Made by a program: the position numbers and the translations under genes. From Actinoplanes ianthinogenes (GTDB taxonomy: Bacteria; Actinomycetota; Actinomycetes; Mycobacteriales; Micromonosporaceae): a stretch of 64,000 nt of DNA. The notes below the pieces were generated by a model, which was not told where the DNA came from, did no database searches, and saw only the letters and a program-made list of their open reading frames with translations. Below are positions 52,502 to 59,779 of the stretch, one piece after another (the first letter of the stretch is position 1; each line of letters opens with the position of its first letter). Location of the stretch: the NCBI RefSeq assembly GCF_018324205.1, contig NZ_AP023356.1:3365501-3429500 (forward strand), in the 5' to 3' direction.

Positions 52502-52641
52502 GGGCGGCGGGCAGCGCATCCGGTCGAGCGCCCACCGTCGGCACGGTCGCGCTGAACAGGGCGAGCACCGCGTCCGTCGTCAACGCGATCACCGCTGAAC
52601 ACGGACAAGCACCCAAGCCGGCCGCACACACACGTCGGCAC

Positions 52642-52771
52642 GACCGCCGCCTGACCGGACGCGACGGCACGACCGCCGCCTGACCAGACGCGACGGCACG
52701 ACCGCCGCCTGACCAGACGCGACGGCACGACCGCCGCCTGACCAGACGCGACGGCACGACCGCCGCCTGAC
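52642..52771. repeat. 29-bp minisatellite, 4 copies plus partial
   Basis: Copies start at 52642, 52671, 52700, 52729; a 14-bp fifth piece starts at 52758. Copies 2-4 are identical; copy 1 differs at one base. Unit length 29 is not a multiple of 3, and there are no spacers, so it is not a CRISPR array. Confidence 0.95.
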
Positions 52772-53150
52772 ATGGCAGGCACCGCATCCATTCCGCATCG
52801 TCGTCGGCGCTGTTGCCGCCGACAGCGGGCAACCATCACATCCAGTCGCACACCCATCGCCGGATATCGAGCCGAGCAACGCAACCAGCGATGCATACGG
52901 CAGACCGGCGCGACCGAGGCTGGACGGTCGGCACAACCGAAGACCGTGGCGTGCTGGGCACCAGCGCCGCGAAGGGGCCGAGGACGCGGCCACAACCAAG
53001 CGTCCGCCTGACCGCACGACCACTCCGCACGCCAGCAGGCTGCGTGACCGGCGCTCCGACCGGCGCGGTGCGATCAGGGCGAGCGATCCGCACTCACGGC
53101 GACGATCCGGCCCCGTCATGGAGCCGCTGGCGTGCGAGTGGCACCCACAG

Positions 53151-53172
53151 GGAGCCGTCACGTGACGGCTCC
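53151..53172. promoter_or_regulatory. 22-bp perfect palindrome upstream of the CGLPWPC gene
   Basis: The halves 53151-53161 and 53162-53172 are exact reverse complements with no loop; the centre is GTCACGTGAC. It ends 22 nt before the TTG start 53195. The words GTCACGT and ACGTGAC recur as the arms of the inverted repeat upstream of the gntR gene (53619-53643). Either an operator or a hairpin. Confidence 0.6.
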
Positions 53173-53194
53173 GGACGGATCCGGGGGAAGAACA

Positions 53195-53440
53195 TTGACC
53201 ACCGCGCAAGACGTCGAGCACCTGTACCGCCGGCCGGACTGGGACTGCCGGGTCTGCGGCCTGCCGTGGCCCTGCGCCACCGCCCGGGCGGGGTTGCTGC
53301 ATGAATACCGCGCTTTTCCGTCGCTGCTGCGGATCTATCTGTCCACGCAGATGTACGACGCGCTCGAGGACATGGCCGTCACCGGCGAGGTGACGCCGCT
53401 GAACCTGCACGAACGCTTTCTCGCCTGGGCCTTGTCGTGA
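53195..53440 (+). CDS. Small protein with CGLPWPC motif
   Basis: 81 residues from TTG 53195, chosen because GGGGGAAG lies 4 nt upstream. Sequence: a start MTTAQDVEHLYRRPDWDC, the C-R-V-C-G-L-P-W-P-C motif at about 18-27 (likely metal or [Fe-S]/zinc-binding knuckle), then a helical C-terminus (ALEDMAVTGEVTPLNLHERFLAWALS). Similar small proteins are found in Micromonosporaceae, sometimes misnamed 'flavin reductase'; there is no flavin site here. Immediately upstream of a gntR gene and downstream of the minisatellite. Confidence 0.75.
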   Translation: MTTAQDVEHLYRRPDWDCRVCGLPWPCATARAGLLHEYRAFPSLLRIYLSTQMYDALEDMAVTGEVTPLNLHERFLAWALS

Positions 53441-53618
53441 CGACGGCGTCGCACCCGGCACCACGCGGCGCGCGGAGGCCGAGCGCAGGGAACGGACGAC
53501 GGTCGCGCCCAGCAGTCTCTCGACCAGCCTGGCAAAACCGCCGCCCGCCCGCCGCCCGGATCGGCCGGGCCTCTCCGGGGCGACACTGCCATCATAGTTA
53601 CATCGGTCTGTAGGTACA

Positions 53619-53648
53619 ACGTGACGGAACATCGTGGTCACGTAAAAT
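53619..53648 (+). promoter_or_regulatory. gntR promoter with overlapping inverted repeat
   Basis: ACGTGAC (53619-53625), N11, GTCACGT (53637-53643) is a perfect inverted repeat. It overlaps a -35-like GTGACG (53621-53626), and a -10 TAAAAT (53643-53648) follows at 16 nt. The start of transcription would fall near 53655, at the ATG, so the mRNA may be leaderless. Strong candidate for autoregulation. Confidence 0.65.
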
Positions 53649-53655
53649 AATCGCC

Positions 53656-54060
53656 ATGATCGATCACTCGGCGGACCGCGCGGTCTTTCGGCAGCTCGCT
53701 GATCTGCTGCGCGATCAGATCAAGTCGGGCGCGCTCGGTCCCGGGGAGCCGCTGCCCAGTGAGCTGCGGCTGGCTCAGGATTACGGGATCAGCCGGACCA
53801 CGGTGCGCCAGGCGATCGGCCAGCTGCGGACCGAGGGGCTGGTCACGGTGGACCGGCCCCGCGGGACCTTCGTCCGGGTGCCGGAGCCGGTCCAGGTCAT
53901 CCCGCTCGCCCGGGGCGAGCGCGTCGGCGCCCGCATGCCAACCGACGCCGAGCGCCGCAAACACCGCCTCGGCGAGGGCGTCCCGGTCCTGGTCGTCACC
54001 GCCCCGGACGGCACCGAGACGGTCCACCCCGCAGACCGCGTGCACCTTTCCCGCCCCTGA
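53656..54060 (+). CDS. GntR-type transcriptional regulator, short form
   Basis: 134 residues. The GntR winged helix covers about 8-75 (VFRQLADLLRDQIKSGALGPGEPLPSELRLAQDYGISRTTVRQAIGQLRTEGLVTVDRPRGTFVR). The C-terminal part (76-134: VQVIPLARGERVGARMPT ... GVPVLVVTAPDGTETVHPADRV) is only about 60 residues, like the N-terminal piece of a UTRA domain, too short for the usual ligand-binding fold. It may regulate the two CGLPxPC genes. Followed by a weak 6-bp hairpin at 54089-54105. Confidence 0.88.
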   Translation: MIDHSADRAVFRQLADLLRDQIKSGALGPGEPLPSELRLAQDYGISRTTVRQAIGQLRTEGLVTVDRPRGTFVRVPEPVQVIPLARGERVGARMPTDAERRKHRLGEGVPVLVVTAPDGTETVHPADRVHLSRP

Positions 54061-54405
54061 TCCCGAGATCACGCAGGTCACACCCTCACCCGCGAAACCC
54101 GCGGGGCTCCAGCCGCTGACCGCATCGTTCCTCCGGGCCGCAGGCAGGACACCGTCCCCATTCCTGTGCGCCCCAACCCGACGCCACCCTCCGGCCTGCG
54201 GAGCGCAGCAGGACATTGAACGCATTTCCGCGGGCCGCACGCCCCCAGATATGTGCGCGCGCACTCCGCGCCGACCGTGGGCTTGAAGACCACGCATTCC
54301 GCACCGCCCCGCGCCGATGACGTGCGGGTCGCGGGTGGTGGCTGAGGGATCTCGGCGGCGCGCCATGGTGGGAATCTATGGGTGGGGTGTGACAAGAATG
54401 GCGGC
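54061..54405. other. 345-bp gap between gntR and xerC
   Basis: I see no gene. A 6-bp hairpin (CCCGCG/CGCGGG, 54089-54094 with 54100-54105) could end the gntR message. The remaining sequence is slightly lower in GC around 54200-54260; nothing else stands out. Confidence 0.5.
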
Positions 54406-55686
54406 ATGGACGCCTATCGACGACGGCCGGCTCGGCAGAGCGTGCGCGGGCTGCACGAGGCATTGCCGTGGGAGTTGCGCGAGGCCGTGGACCGGTTCGG
54501 GCATCACCTGGCGGTTGTCGAGGGGCGGTCGGCGCACACCGTGCGGGCCTATCTCGGCGACGTTGTCTCGCTGCTCACACACGCCGCCGATCAAGGGTGT
54601 TCCACGGTCGGCGAGCTGGACGTCGCGGTGCTTCGCGGGTGGCTCGCCGCGCGGTTGAGCGAGGGTGCCGCACGTACCTCGCAGGCACGCCGCGCCGCAG
54701 CGGCCCGGACCTTCACCGGGTGGGCGCATCGCATCGGCCTCTCCACCGGCGATCCGGGCGCCGGGTTGGCCAGCCCGCGCGCCCACCGGGACCTGCCCCA
54801 CGTGCTCCGCGCCGATCAGGCCGCGGCCCTCGTCACCGCCCCGGGCAACCGTCCGGCACAACCCGGCGCGGCGAGCACGGCATCGGGCGATGATCCGACA
54901 CCGCCACGCACCGCCGGGGACGGCCAGGACCGCCGGGACGCCGGGAAGGGTGCAGACCGCCGGAACGGCGGAGACGGCCAGGACTCCCGGGACGCCGAGA
55001 ACGGCGAGGACCGCCGAGGGGTCGGGGAAGGTGCAGGCCGCCCGGAAGCCGGGGACGGTGACGAGCGCCGAGAAACCGGGACCGAGCAGGACCATCGGAA
55101 CGGCGGGGACGGTTCGGACGGCGGGGCGAGTGGGGACGAGGTTTTCGTCGCGATGCGGGATCGGGCGGTTCTGGAGCTGCTGTATGCGACCGGAATCCGG
55201 GTCAGTGAGCTCTGCGATCTCGATCAGGCCGACGTCGACCACGGGCGGCAGGTGGTCCGGGTCTTCGGCAAGGGCGGCAAGGAGCGCGCCGTCCCCTACG
55301 GTCACCCGGCCCGCGACGCCCTCGCCGCCTGGCTACGCCACGGCCGCCCCGCCTTCGCGACAAAGGCCGCCACGACGCCAGCCGTCGAGCGAGGAAGAGG
55401 CAGGCAGACCGGCGACCCGCTGTTCCTGGGCCTCAAGGGTGGCCGCCTCCAACCCACCGTCGTCCGGCGCATAGTCGCCCGCGCCGCCCGCACCGCCGGC
55501 CTCCCCCACACCAAACCGCACGACCTCCGCCACTCGGCAGCCACCCACCTGCTCGACGGCGGCGCCGACCTCCGCGCCGTCCAGGAACTGCTCGGCCACA
55601 GTTCCCTGTCCAGCACCCAGATCTACACCCATGTCTCCACCGAGCGCCTGCGAGCCGCCTTCAACCAGGCCCATCCACGAGCCTGA
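54406..55686 (+). CDS. xerC: Tyrosine recombinase XerC with a long inserted linker
   Basis: 426 residues from ATG 54406, versus about 300 for typical XerC. The core-binding domain is 25-130 (FGHHLAVVEGRSAHTVRAYLGDV); the catalytic domain is about 245-420 with R265 (YATGIRVSELC), K289/K292 (FGKGGKER), H372-x2-R375 (PHDLRHSAATHLL), H398 (LLGHSSLSST) and Tyr407 (QIYTHV). Between them lies a hydrophilic insert (about 147-246) of degenerate D-R-R-[DN]-[AG]-G repeats. Xer proteins resolve chromosome dimers at dif. The gene sits at the usual actinobacterial xerC position near dprA, so it is probably the housekeeping one. Confidence 0.93.
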   Translation: MDAYRRRPARQSVRGLHEALPWELREAVDRFGHHLAVVEGRSAHTVRAYLGDVVSLLTHAADQGCSTVGELDVAVLRGWLAARLSEGAARTSQARRAAAARTFTGWAHRIGLSTGDPGAGLASPRAHRDLPHVLRADQAAALVTAPGNRPAQPGAASTASGDDPTPPRTAGDGQDRRDAGKGADRRNGGDGQDSRDAENGEDRRGVGEGAGRPEAGDGDERRETGTEQDHRNGGDGSDGGASGDEVFVAMRDRAVLELLYATGIRVSELCDLDQADVDHGRQVVRVFGKGGKERAVPYGHPARDALAAWLRHGRPAFATKAATTPAVERGRGRQTGDPLFLGLKGGRLQPTVVRRIVARAARTAGLPHTKPHDLRHSAATHLLDGGADLRAVQELLGHSSLSSTQIYTHVSTERLRAAFNQAHPRA

Positions 55687-55715
55687 AACCGTGCCCACCA
55701 CGTACGATCCTGAAC

Positions 55716-56903
55716 ATGAGCGCCGAAGATCCGCCCCGCCCCATTCCCGGCGCCCGGCTCCTGTTCTCGATCGACCCCGCGGTGTCCTATCTCAACCACG
55801 GCTCCTTCGGCGCGATCCCGTTCAGCGTGCAGCGCGCCCAGCAGCGCCTGCGCGACGAGATGGAGCTGAACCCGATGCGGTTCTTCGGCGACGGGCTGCT
55901 CGACCGGGTGGTCCACACCCGACGGCATCTGGCCGGCTTCCTGGGCGCCGACCCGGACGGCAGCGCGCTGGTCACGAACACCACCGCCGCGGTCAGCCTG
56001 GTGCTTCAGTCGGCGGGTCTGGGGCGGTCGGACGAGGTGCTGCTCACCGACCACGCCTACGGCGCGGTCGCGATGGCGGTGCGGCGGGAGTGCCGGCGCA
56101 CCGGCGCGACCGCCCGGACGATCGCGGTGCCGCTCGGTGCCGACGGGCCGGAGATCATCTCGCGGGTGCGGTCCGCGCTCCGCCCCGGCCGCACCCGTCT
56201 GCTCATCGTCGACCAGGTGACCTCGGCCACCGTCACCCTGCTGCCGGTCCAGGAGATCGTGGCCTCGGCCCGCGCGCTGGGCATCCCGGTGTTCGTCGAC
56301 GCGGCGCACGTGCCGGGCATGCTGCCGGTGGACGTCACCGCGATCGGCGCGGACTTCTGGGTGGGCAACCTGCACAAGTGGGCGTGGGCGCCGCGCGGCA
56401 CCTCGCTGCTGACGGTGGCCCCGGAGTGGCGCCGGCGGATCGACCCGCTGGTCGTCTCCTGGGAGCACGATCAGGGCTTCCCCACATCGGTGGAGTCGCA
56501 GGGGACGCTCGACTACACCCCGTGGCTGGCGGCGCCGGCCGGTCTCTACGCCATGCACACGCTCGGGCTGGACGCGATCCGGGAGCACAACGCGGCGCTC
56601 GCGGCGTACGGTCAGCGGGTTGTCGGTCGCGCTCTCGGCCTGTCGCCGGCGGACCTCCCGGACCCGGGCGGACCCGGGGTCTCGATGCGGATCGTGCCGC
56701 TGCCGGCCGGGCTGGCCACGACCTACCCGGAGGCGCACGCGCTGCGCCAGCACATCGCCGACAAGCTGGGCGTGGAGGTCGCGGTGAACGCCTGGGGCGG
56801 CCGGGGCCTGATGCGGCTGAGCGCGCAGATCTACAACCGGCCGGAGGAGTATGACCTGCTCGCCGAGCGCCTACCCACCCTGCTGAGCACCTGGCAGTGG
56901 TAA
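55716..56903 (+). CDS. Class V PLP aminotransferase (isopenicillin-N-epimerase-like)
   Basis: 395 residues. Fold type I signatures are present: SYLNHGSFGAIP, NTTAAVSLVLQS, FVDAAHVPGMLPVD with D195, and the PLP lysine K221 in NLHKWAWAPRG. The family includes isopenicillin N epimerase, cysteine desulfurase-like and other transaminases; HK-W-A-W/PRG is typical of the epimerase-like subgroup. No antibiotic genes are near, so the natural reaction is unknown. Its 3' end overlaps the convergent M23 gene by 33 bp. Confidence 0.9.
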   Translation: MSAEDPPRPIPGARLLFSIDPAVSYLNHGSFGAIPFSVQRAQQRLRDEMELNPMRFFGDGLLDRVVHTRRHLAGFLGADPDGSALVTNTTAAVSLVLQSAGLGRSDEVLLTDHAYGAVAMAVRRECRRTGATARTIAVPLGADGPEIISRVRSALRPGRTRLLIVDQVTSATVTLLPVQEIVASARALGIPVFVDAAHVPGMLPVDVTAIGADFWVGNLHKWAWAPRGTSLLTVAPEWRRRIDPLVVSWEHDQGFPTSVESQGTLDYTPWLAAPAGLYAMHTLGLDAIREHNAALAAYGQRVVGRALGLSPADLPDPGGPGVSMRIVPLPAGLATTYPEAHALRQHIADKLGVEVAVNAWGGRGLMRLSAQIYNRPEEYDLLAERLPTLLSTWQW

Positions 56904-57341
56904 CAACCGGACCCGGCCCAGACCCAGCAGGGTGAGCGGGTCGAGATAACCCCCGGCCTGCCGGACACCCCAGTGCAGGCAGGCGGCGACCGGACAGCCC
57001 GGGTGCCCGGTGTCGAGCGTGCCCAGCGGATCGCCGGCTGCCACACGGTCGCCGACCGTGACGGCCGCGGTCACCGGCTCATAGGTGCTGCGCAGCCCGC
57101 CCGCGTGCGCGACGCTGACCACCCCGCGCCCGGCGAGCACCTGGGCATAGACGACGATGCCCGGCCCGGCCGAGCGGACCGTCGTCCCGGGCGGCGCCGC
57201 CAGGTCGACGCCGCGATGCCCGGCCAGCCAGGGCTGTGGTGGCAGCTCGAAGCGCCGGGTCACCCGAGGCGGCGTGACCGGCCAGCCGTAGGGACCCGGG
57301 ACCGGGAGCGCGGCCAGGACGAAGGCGAGGAACAGGAACAT
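56871..57341 (-). CDS. M23/LytM-family peptidase domain protein, exported
   Basis: 156 residues. An N-terminal signal peptide (FLFLAFVLAALPVPGPYG) is followed by a LytM barrel: zinc site HRGVDLAAPPG (H..D), SVAHAGGLRSTYEPV, and VAACLHWGVRQ. In active enzymes the last motif is HxH; here it is C-x-H, so the catalytic His is replaced. It may be inactive, acting as an activator of cell-wall amidases like other degenerate LytM proteins. A homologue occupies the same place in other actinobacteria. Confidence 0.82.
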   Translation of the reverse strand: MFLFLAFVLAALPVPGPYGWPVTPPRVTRRFELPPQPWLAGHRGVDLAAPPGTTVRSAGPGIVVYAQVLAGRGVVSVAHAGGLRSTYEPVTAAVTVGDRVAAGDPLGTLDTGHPGCPVAACLHWGVRQAGGYLDPLTLLGLGRVRLLPLPGAQQGG

Positions 57342-57412
57342 GCGGGCGAGTCTGGCCGGACGTCAGCCGGCCGGCGACCCGCCCTGTGGACGACCGCCCG
57401 CTGTGGAAAAGC

Positions 57413-57736
57413 TCAGCCGCCGAAGCCGGCGTCGTCCGGCAGCGAGATGTCCGGTTTCTCGAGCTCCTCGACGTTCACGTCCTTGAACGTCATCACCCGG
57501 ACGTTCTTGACGAACCGCGCCGGACGGTACATGTCCCAGACCCACGCGTCGTGCATCTCGACCTCGAAATACACCTCGCCGTCGGAGTTGCGCACGTGCA
57601 GGTCCACCTGGTTGGCCAGGTAGAACCGGCGCTCCGTCTCCACCACGTAGGAGAACTGGCGGACGATGTCGCGATACTCCCGGTAGAGCTGGAGCTCCAT
57701 CTCGGTCTCGTACTTCTCGAGATCCTCTGCGCTCAT
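57413..57736 (-). CDS. DUF2469 protein
   Basis: 107 residues. MSAEDLEKYETEMELQLYREYRDIVRQFSYVVETERRFYLANQVDLHVR is the standard DUF2469 start; the sequence continues FEVEMHDAWVWDMYRPARFVKNVRV. The family is small, actinobacterial, acidic, and always between rnhB and nearby genes; its function is unknown. The start overlaps the rnhB stop by 4 nt. Confidence 0.93.
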   Translation of the reverse strand: MSAEDLEKYETEMELQLYREYRDIVRQFSYVVETERRFYLANQVDLHVRNSDGEVYFEVEMHDAWVWDMYRPARFVKNVRVMTFKDVNVEELEKPDISLPDDAGFGG

Positions 57737-58578
57737 CGTGTTTCGCCCTCCATGGCCTCATCTTCCCCCACCGACGGCGACGGCTGAGGCTGCTCGCCCG
57801 ACGCCACGCCGACGGTACCCTCAGCCGCCCCTGGAAGCAGCAGCGGCTCGGTAACGGATACGTCGAACAACGACGGCACCGGGTCCGCCGGGCGGGACGC
57901 CGGCCGGCGTGCTCGCGGCGGCACGTTGCCCCGGCCGGAGACGGCGGCAACGTTCACATACGAGAACCGGTGCTCGGCGCAGGGCCCGTGCTTCGAGAGC
58001 GCAGCGCTGTGTTCGTCCGTTATATAACCTTTGTGCACGGCAAAACCGTAATCCGGGAACTTCTCGTCGAGTTCCACCATGAGCCGGTCCCGGGTGACCT
58101 TGGCCAGCACGCTGGCCGCCGCGACACAGGCCGCCACCCGGTCACCCTTCCACACCGCCAGCCCGGGCACGCCCAGCCCGTCCACCGGGAAACCGTCGGT
58201 CAACACATACTCCGGGCGGACGGTGAGCGAGGCGAGCGCGCGCCGCATCGCCGCCAGGTTGCACACGTGCAGGCCGCGGGCGTCCACCTCAGTCGGCGGG
58301 ATGATCATGACGGACCAGGCCAGCGCGCGGGCGATCACCTGCTCATACACCCGCTCCCGGGCCGCGGCGGTGAGCAGCTTGGAGTCGGCCAGGCCGGGCA
58401 CCTCGCCGCGCTTGCCGGCCGGCAGGATCGCCGCGGCGGCCACCAGCGGACCGGCGCAGGCGCCCCGGCCCGCCTCGTCGGCGCCGGCCACGTGGGCGAA
58501 GCCGCGCCGCTGGAGCGCCTGCTCCAGGGCGTAGAGCCCGGCCTCCCGGCGCACCACGGTGCGAGGCGGCGCCAACAT
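57733..58578 (-). CDS. rnhB: Ribonuclease HII
   Basis: 281 residues from ATG 58578 (MLAPPRTVVRREAGLYALEQAL). RNase HII cuts RNA-DNA junctions, notably misincorporated ribonucleotides. Catalytic D and E are in VAGADEAGRGACAGP; a further Asp is in TDGFPV, and VAACVAAASVLAKVTRDRLM precedes the last acidic site. A C-terminal tail of about 60 residues beyond the catalytic core is Pro-rich and poorly conserved. It overlaps NUDIX by 1 nt and DUF2469 by 4 nt. Confidence 0.95.
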   Translation of the reverse strand: MLAPPRTVVRREAGLYALEQALQRRGFAHVAGADEAGRGACAGPLVAAAAILPAGKRGEVPGLADSKLLTAAARERVYEQVIARALAWSVMIIPPTEVDARGLHVCNLAAMRRALASLTVRPEYVLTDGFPVDGLGVPGLAVWKGDRVAACVAAASVLAKVTRDRLMVELDEKFPDYGFAVHKGYITDEHSAALSKHGPCAEHRFSYVNVAAVSGRGNVPPRARRPASRPADPVPSLFDVSVTEPLLLPGAAEGTVGVASGEQPQPSPSVGEDEAMEGETR

Positions 58579-59072
58579 CAAAGACCCATTTCCGGTACGC
58601 CCTGAGCCGCCTCGACCTGCGAGCGCAGCAGCGCCGCCAGATCCGCCGGGTAGATCAGCTCGTCGCTCGCCTCGATCTCGGCCGCCGACCACCAGCGATG
58701 CTCGGTGATGGTGAGCCGCTCCTCGGCGTCCATCCCGGCGGTGTCGACCTGCCAGTCGGCGACCCGCAGCACGAAGAAGTCCTGAGCCTGCACGTAGTCC
58801 CGGCCGTTGTAGGAGAACTCGGCCCGCTCGTGCCGGATCGGACCGGCCAGCTCGGCCGGGTCGGCCCGCAGCCCGGTCTCCTCGAACAGCTCCCGCGCGG
58901 CCGCCTCGGCCGTGCTCTCCCCCGGCTCCAGCCCGCCGCCCGGCGTGAACCACCAGCGCATGCCCGGCCGGGCCGGGTCACCGCCGTGCAGCAGCAGTGC
59001 GCGGCCCGCCAGGTCGACCAGGAGAACCCGGCCGGCGCGGCGGGTGATCACGTGCTGGTTCGAGTCGGTCAC
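58578..59072 (-). CDS. NUDIX hydrolase
   Basis: 164 residues. The NUDIX box is complete: GGGLEPGESTAEAAARELFEETGLRA (G-x5-E-x7-R-E-L-x-E-E-T-G-L). The substrate is unknown; family members hydrolyse nucleoside diphosphate derivatives. It lies upstream of rnhB, overlapping by 1 nt, in the conserved lepB-NUDIX-rnhB order. Confidence 0.92.
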   Translation of the reverse strand: MTDSNQHVITRRAGRVLLVDLAGRALLLHGGDPARPGMRWWFTPGGGLEPGESTAEAAARELFEETGLRADPAELAGPIRHERAEFSYNGRDYVQAQDFFVLRVADWQVDTAGMDAEERLTITEHRWWSAAEIEASDELIYPADLAALLRSQVEAAQGVPEMGL

Positions 59073-59116
59073 GGGTCAAGCCTAAGCGCCCGAGGTCGAT
59101 CTTCCGAACCGCCCTC

Positions 59117-59779
59117 TCACTGACCGGCGGCGTCCGGGATGTCTTTGTACGTGTCCGGCACGGTCAGCCAGGTGGCGCGACCGGCCGGCCAGAAGATCGT
59201 GAACGCCCGGCCGACCACCGAATCGATGGTGATCGTCGAGTCCGCCATCTTGCCGGCCTCGTCGGCGGCGGTGCTCTGCTCGTAGTGCTCCAGCGAGTCC
59301 CCGGAGGCCTCGCGGTGGTCCCCCATCACCCACAGCCGCCCGGCCGGGACGGTGATGTCGAATTTCTCGTCGGCCACCTGGTTGCGGGTGCCGTCGGCGT
59401 CGGTGTAGATGTACGGCTCGTCCAGCGAGTGCCCGTTGATGACGAGCCGGTTCTGCGCGTCGCAGCAGATCACGTGATCGCCCGGGGTGCCGATGACCCG
59501 CTTGATGAAGTCCTCACCCTCGGCGCCGGACTGCCACTCGCCGGGCGCCTTGAAGACGATGATCTCGCCGCGTTTCGGATCCCGGAAGTCATAGACGAGC
59601 TTGTTGACCAGCACCCGGTCCCACACGTTGAGGGTGTGCTCCATCGACGGCGACGGGATGTAGAACGTCTGGAGCACGAAGGCGCGCACCAGGACGGCGA
59701 CCAGAATCGCCACGCCCAGCAGGATGGGGAGCTCGCGCCAGAAGGACCCGCGACGTTTTTCGGTCTGCTCGTCAATCAC
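59117..59779 (-). CDS. lepB: Signal peptidase I (copy 1)
   Basis: 220 residues from GTG 59779, overlapping the second lepB by 4 nt. One membrane anchor (about 18-38), catalytic Ser45 in YIPSPSMEHTL, general base Lys93 in EGEDFIKRVIG and box E VMGDHREASGDS. Signal peptidase I removes signal peptides from secreted proteins. The soluble part is compact and C-terminal anchor absent. Confidence 0.95.
   Translation of the reverse strand: MIDEQTEKRRGSFWRELPILLGVAILVAVLVRAFVLQTFYIPSPSMEHTLNVWDRVLVNKLVYDFRDPKRGEIIVFKAPGEWQSGAEGEDFIKRVIGTPGDHVICCDAQNRLVINGHSLDEPYIYTDADGTRNQVADEKFDITVPAGRLWVMGDHREASGDSLEHYEQSTAADEAGKMADSTITIDSVVGRAFTIFWPAGRATWLTVPDTYKDIPDAAGQ

Larger units (their letters stand above)
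52502..53194. other. 693-bp gap with minisatellite and palindrome
   Basis: No convincing gene. It contains the 29-bp tandem array (52642-52771) and a 22-bp perfect palindrome (53151-53172). Long minus-strand open frames cross it but look like composition artefacts. The rest is Arg/Pro-codon-like high-GC sequence without start/RBS combinations. Confidence 0.55.

Noticed and set aside
52642..52771. CRISPR array
   Set aside because: 29-bp repeats are contiguous, with no spacers and no cas genes anywhere in the window.
52589..53641. Large minus-strand open frame (350 codons) in the accessory module
   Set aside because: It overlaps the better supported CGLPWPC gene antisense, covers the minisatellite out of a 3-multiple period, and has no family match I recognise.
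51760..55686. Complete integrative element (AICE) around AlpA, GntR and XerC
   Set aside because: No replication, transfer or excision genes apart from the AlpA-type protein; the recombinase is at the housekeeping xerC position; no direct-repeat att sites found.
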